A stretch of 15,395 nt of DNA from an uncultured Collinsella sp. GTDB lineage: Bacteria; Actinomycetota; Coriobacteriia; Coriobacteriales; Coriobacteriaceae. How positions within the stretch are numbered: the first letter of the stretch is position 1; the number at the start of each line of letters is the position of its first letter. Below, piece by piece: positions 13,340 through 15,395 of the stretch. Under the pieces are notes generated by a model, which worked only from the letters and a program-made list of their open reading frames with translations, ran no database searches and had not been told where the DNA came from. The stretch spans positions 1 to 15,395 of the forward strand of contig URVD01000017.1 of the NCBI GenBank assembly GCA_900551195.1, given 5' to 3'. A program made the position numbers and the translations under genes.

Positions 13340-14071
13340 ATGGCGATCGGAGCGCGCAAGCAACCGCTGTACGATCAGCTGGTCGATATTCTGACCGAAA
13401 AGATTGACCATGAATATCGCGCCGGTGACATGATTCCTTCCGAGCGCGAACTTTCGGAGCGCTATGGTCTCTCGCGCACTACGGTACGCCTGGCTCTGCA
13501 GGAACTGGAGCGTTTAGGACTGGTGGTTCGGCAGCACGGTCGCGGTACCTTTGTGACCGACCGTTCGGCAAAGGCAACCAATCTTATGCAGTCCTACAGC
13601 TTTACCGAGCAGATGCGCGCGATGGGTCGCGACCCCGAGACCACGATTCTCGATTTTTGCGAGATGGAGGCCGATAAGAATCTGGCCGAGCATATGGGAT
13701 TACGTATCGGTGATCGCATTTTTAAGCTCAAGCGCCTTCGTTCTGCCGACAACATGCCCATGATGGTCGAACGCAGCTATCTACCGGTTCGTCAATTTCT
13801 GTCCCTAAAGCGACCGCTGCTGGAGCGCAAGCCGCTTTACGATGTGATTGAGCAAGACTTTCAGCAAAAGATACGCGTGGCCGAAGAGGAGTTCTATGCG
13901 AGCATAGCCCGTCCCACCGACGCCCACCTTTTGGGAATTGTCGAGGGCTCGCCTGTGCTCGATTTGGTCAGGACTACGTATAACGAGTCAAACGAGGTTG
14001 TGGAGTATACACTCTCGGTTGCTCGTGCCGATCAGTTTAAATACAAGGTTTACCACCAGCGTAGCAACTAG
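13340..14071 (+). CDS. GntR family regulator, HutC subfamily (UTRA domain)
   Basis: A 243-aa regulator. Residues 8-75 form the winged helix-turn-helix (PLYDQLVDILTEKIDHEYRA, GDMIPSERELSERYGLSRTT, VRLALQELERLGLVVRQHGR, GTFV). Residues 90-240 form the UTRA ligand domain (FKLKRLRSADNMPMMVERSYLPV; EEEFYASIARPTDAHLLGI; SPVLDLVRTTYNESNEVVEY). HutC members in amino-sugar loci (NagR/YvoA, AgaR types) sense sugar phosphates and repress uptake and catabolic genes. The frame is open to TTG 13319, but ATG 13340 has GGGAGG (13329-13334) at 5 nt. It sits between the PTS operon and agaS, each carrying the same operator-like word at its promoter, so it is the probable local regulator. Confidence 0.92.
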   Translation: MAIGARKQPLYDQLVDILTEKIDHEYRAGDMIPSERELSERYGLSRTTVRLALQELERLGLVVRQHGRGTFVTDRSAKATNLMQSYSFTEQMRAMGRDPETTILDFCEMEADKNLAEHMGLRIGDRIFKLKRLRSADNMPMMVERSYLPVRQFLSLKRPLLERKPLYDVIEQDFQQKIRVAEEEFYASIARPTDAHLLGIVEGSPVLDLVRTTYNESNEVVEYTLSVARADQFKYKVYHQRSN

Positions 14072-14110
14072 TGTCCGCATCGTTTCCATATGGTGATTCT
14101 TTGCATTTAA

Positions 14111-14124
14111 CTGGTTACTACCAG
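14111..14124. promoter_or_regulatory. GntR-type operator candidate, agaS promoter
   Basis: CTGGTTACTACCAG is a perfect dyad (CTGGT/ACCAG, 4-bp centre) and shares 13 consecutive bases with 9821-9833. A second partial arm AACCAACT (14127-14134) follows. It covers the -35 area of the agaS promoter. Confidence 0.65.
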
Positions 14125-14140
14125 ATAACCAACTGAAGTG

Positions 14141-14146
14141 TATAAT
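14141..14146 (+). promoter_or_regulatory. agaS promoter -10 box
   Basis: Perfect TATAAT 40 nt before the agaS start. No clear -35 is seen at 17 bp, where the operator-like dyad lies. Transcription would start near 14153. Confidence 0.55.
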
Positions 14147-14185
14147 TGCACGTCAGAGGATTACTTCTAGAGAGAGGTATTAGAA

Positions 14186-15352
14186 ATGTTCGAGAAGAGT
14201 GTCGAGGAGCTCACCGAGCTCGGCGCCCAGATCACCACGGCCGAGATTGCTCAGCAGCCCGAGCTTTGGCGTGATACGCTCAACATCTATCGCGAGAACA
14301 AGGAGGCCATCGAGGCCTTCCTGGCCGAGGCTCGCGCTATGGGCGAGGGCCGTCTGTCCGTTGTCTTCACCGGTGCCGGTACGTCCGACTACGTTGGCGA
14401 TACCTGCGCCCCGTACCTGCGTCACGCTGGCAACACTGATCTCTACGACTTTAAGCCCATCGCCACGACCGACATCGTGAGCGCTCCGCGCGACTTCCTG
14501 CGCGCCGAGGATCCCACGCTCGTGGTTTCCTTTGCCCGCTCTGGCAACAGCCCCGAGAGCCTTGCTGCCGTTGCCGTTGCCAAGGAGCTCGTCCACAACG
14601 TCAAGTTCCTCAACATCACCTGCGCTCCCGAGGGCAAGCTCGCCGTCGAGTCTGCCGATGATCCCAACGCGCTGACGCTGCTCATTCCGCGCGCCAACGA
14701 CAAGGGCTTCGCCATGACCGGTTCTTATTCCTGCATGACCCTGCTCTCCACCCTTATTTTCGACACTGCCTCTGACGAGCAGAAGGCCGAGTGGGTTGAG
14801 ACCATCGCCAAGATGGGCGAGGAGGTCATCTCCCGTGAGCCCGAGATCGCCGATTACCTGGCTGGCGACTTCAACCGCGTGACCTACTTGGGTTCTGGCT
14901 CCTTCGGTGGCCTTGCCCAGGAGAGCCAGCTCAAGATCCTCGAGCTCGCTCACGGTCTGGTCGCTACTTCCTACGACACCTCCATGGGCTATCGTCACGG
15001 ACCTAAGTCCTTCGTCGACGATAAGACGCTCGTCTTCGTGTTCGTCAACAACGACGCCTACACCCGTCAGTACGACATCGACATCCTCAACGAGATCGGT
15101 GGCGACGAGATCGCTCAGCACACCGTTGCCGTTCAGCAGGAAGGTGCCACCGTCTATGAGGGTGAGTCCTTCACCTTTAAGGGCTACGAGGCACTTCCCG
15201 AGGGCTACCTTGCTCTGCCGTTCGTGATGTTTGCCCAGGCTATCAGCCTGCTCAACTCCGTGCGCGTGGGCAACACGCCCGATACGCCGAGCCCCACCGG
15301 CACGGTCAACCGCGTGGTTAAGGGCGTGACGATTCACCCCTTCACCGCTTAA
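14186..15352 (+). CDS. agaS: AgaS-type SIS-domain sugar isomerase/deaminase
   Basis: A 388-aa protein with two SIS domains, of the AgaS/GlmS-C type. Characterised AgaS converts galactosamine-6-phosphate to tagatose-6-phosphate plus ammonia in the cytoplasm; a glucosamine-6-phosphate or ketosamine activity is possible for relatives. Key segments are FTGAGTSDYVGD (61-72), SFARSGNSPESLAA (115-128, phosphate-binding Ser/Thr loop), TYLGSGSFGGLAQESQLKIL (233-252) and SMGYRHGPKSF (266-276, with H271 as the likely ring-opening residue). The last 20 residues (TPSPTGTVNRVVKGV region) are typical of AgaS. Length is normal. An AGAGAGG site precedes ATG 14186. No kinase, aldolase or deacetylase gene follows within the window. 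Confidence 0.92.
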   Translation: MFEKSVEELTELGAQITTAEIAQQPELWRDTLNIYRENKEAIEAFLAEARAMGEGRLSVVFTGAGTSDYVGDTCAPYLRHAGNTDLYDFKPIATTDIVSAPRDFLRAEDPTLVVSFARSGNSPESLAAVAVAKELVHNVKFLNITCAPEGKLAVESADDPNALTLLIPRANDKGFAMTGSYSCMTLLSTLIFDTASDEQKAEWVETIAKMGEEVISREPEIADYLAGDFNRVTYLGSGSFGGLAQESQLKILELAHGLVATSYDTSMGYRHGPKSFVDDKTLVFVFVNNDAYTRQYDIDILNEIGGDEIAQHTVAVQQEGATVYEGESFTFKGYEALPEGYLALPFVMFAQAISLLNSVRVGNTPDTPSPTGTVNRVVKGVTIHPFTA

Positions 15353-15373
15353 TCGCGTCCCCCTGTAAGGGCG

Positions 15374-15395
15374 CCCGTCCGCTCATAACGGCGGG
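15374..15395 (+). terminator. Partial hairpin after agaS, cut by window end
   Basis: CCCG-T-CCG (15374-15381) can pair with CGG-CGGG (15389-15395) around a 7-nt loop. The window ends before any T-run, so this is only a probable terminator. Confidence 0.35.

Noticed and set aside
14180..15337. 385-codon open frame on the minus strand
   Set aside because: It is antisense to agaS with no recognisable domain.

Overview
The window looks like chromosome of a high-GC gut actinobacterium of the Coriobacteriia, most probably Collinsella or a close relative. This is inferred from codon bias, the style of the proteins and the gene mix (mannose-family PTS with AgaS, DegV, long HPF, XRE/DUF2975 pair). 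It was not confirmed by any search. Seventeen protein genes are supported. No tRNA, rRNA, CRISPR array or transposase gene was seen.

Left part (1-2650): a 29-bp imperfect inverted repeat brackets bases 1-181. A consensus-like TATAAT box (321) is followed by about 350 nt of leader before an orphan substrate-binding lipoprotein with a Ser/Glu/Asp-rich C-terminal tail. After a terminator comes hpf, a long ribosome hibernation factor.

Middle (2650-8330): degV (fatty-acid-binding fold) starts only a few bases after the hpf terminator-like hairpin. A tight four-gene cluster follows: a 3-hydroxyisobutyrate-dehydrogenase-like enzyme with an added 53-residue His/Cys tail, a small membrane protein, a HEAT-like repeat protein and an NAD-type isocitrate dehydrogenase. 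After another hairpin comes a membrane-anchored SurA-N/PrsA-like protein lacking a PPIase domain.

AT-richer insert (8330-9948): an XRE regulator and a DUF2975 membrane protein form a minus-strand pair. They are followed by about 700 bp of non-coding DNA full of short palindromes and repeated motifs, which leads into the PTS promoter.

Right part (9949-15395): a mannose/amino-sugar family PTS operon (EIIA, YajC-like protein, EIIB, EIIC, EIID), then a HutC-type GntR regulator with its own promoter, then agaS. A TGGTTACTACCAG motif lies near the promoters of both the PTS operon and agaS, and a degenerate copy follows the regulator's promoter. This suggests a local regulon in which the PTS imports and phosphorylates an amino sugar, AgaS deaminates/isomerises the phosphate, and the GntR protein senses a pathway metabolite. 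The most unusual items are the metal-binding tail on the dehydrogenase, YajC inside the PTS operon, the enlarged EIID loop, and the bracketed element at the left edge.
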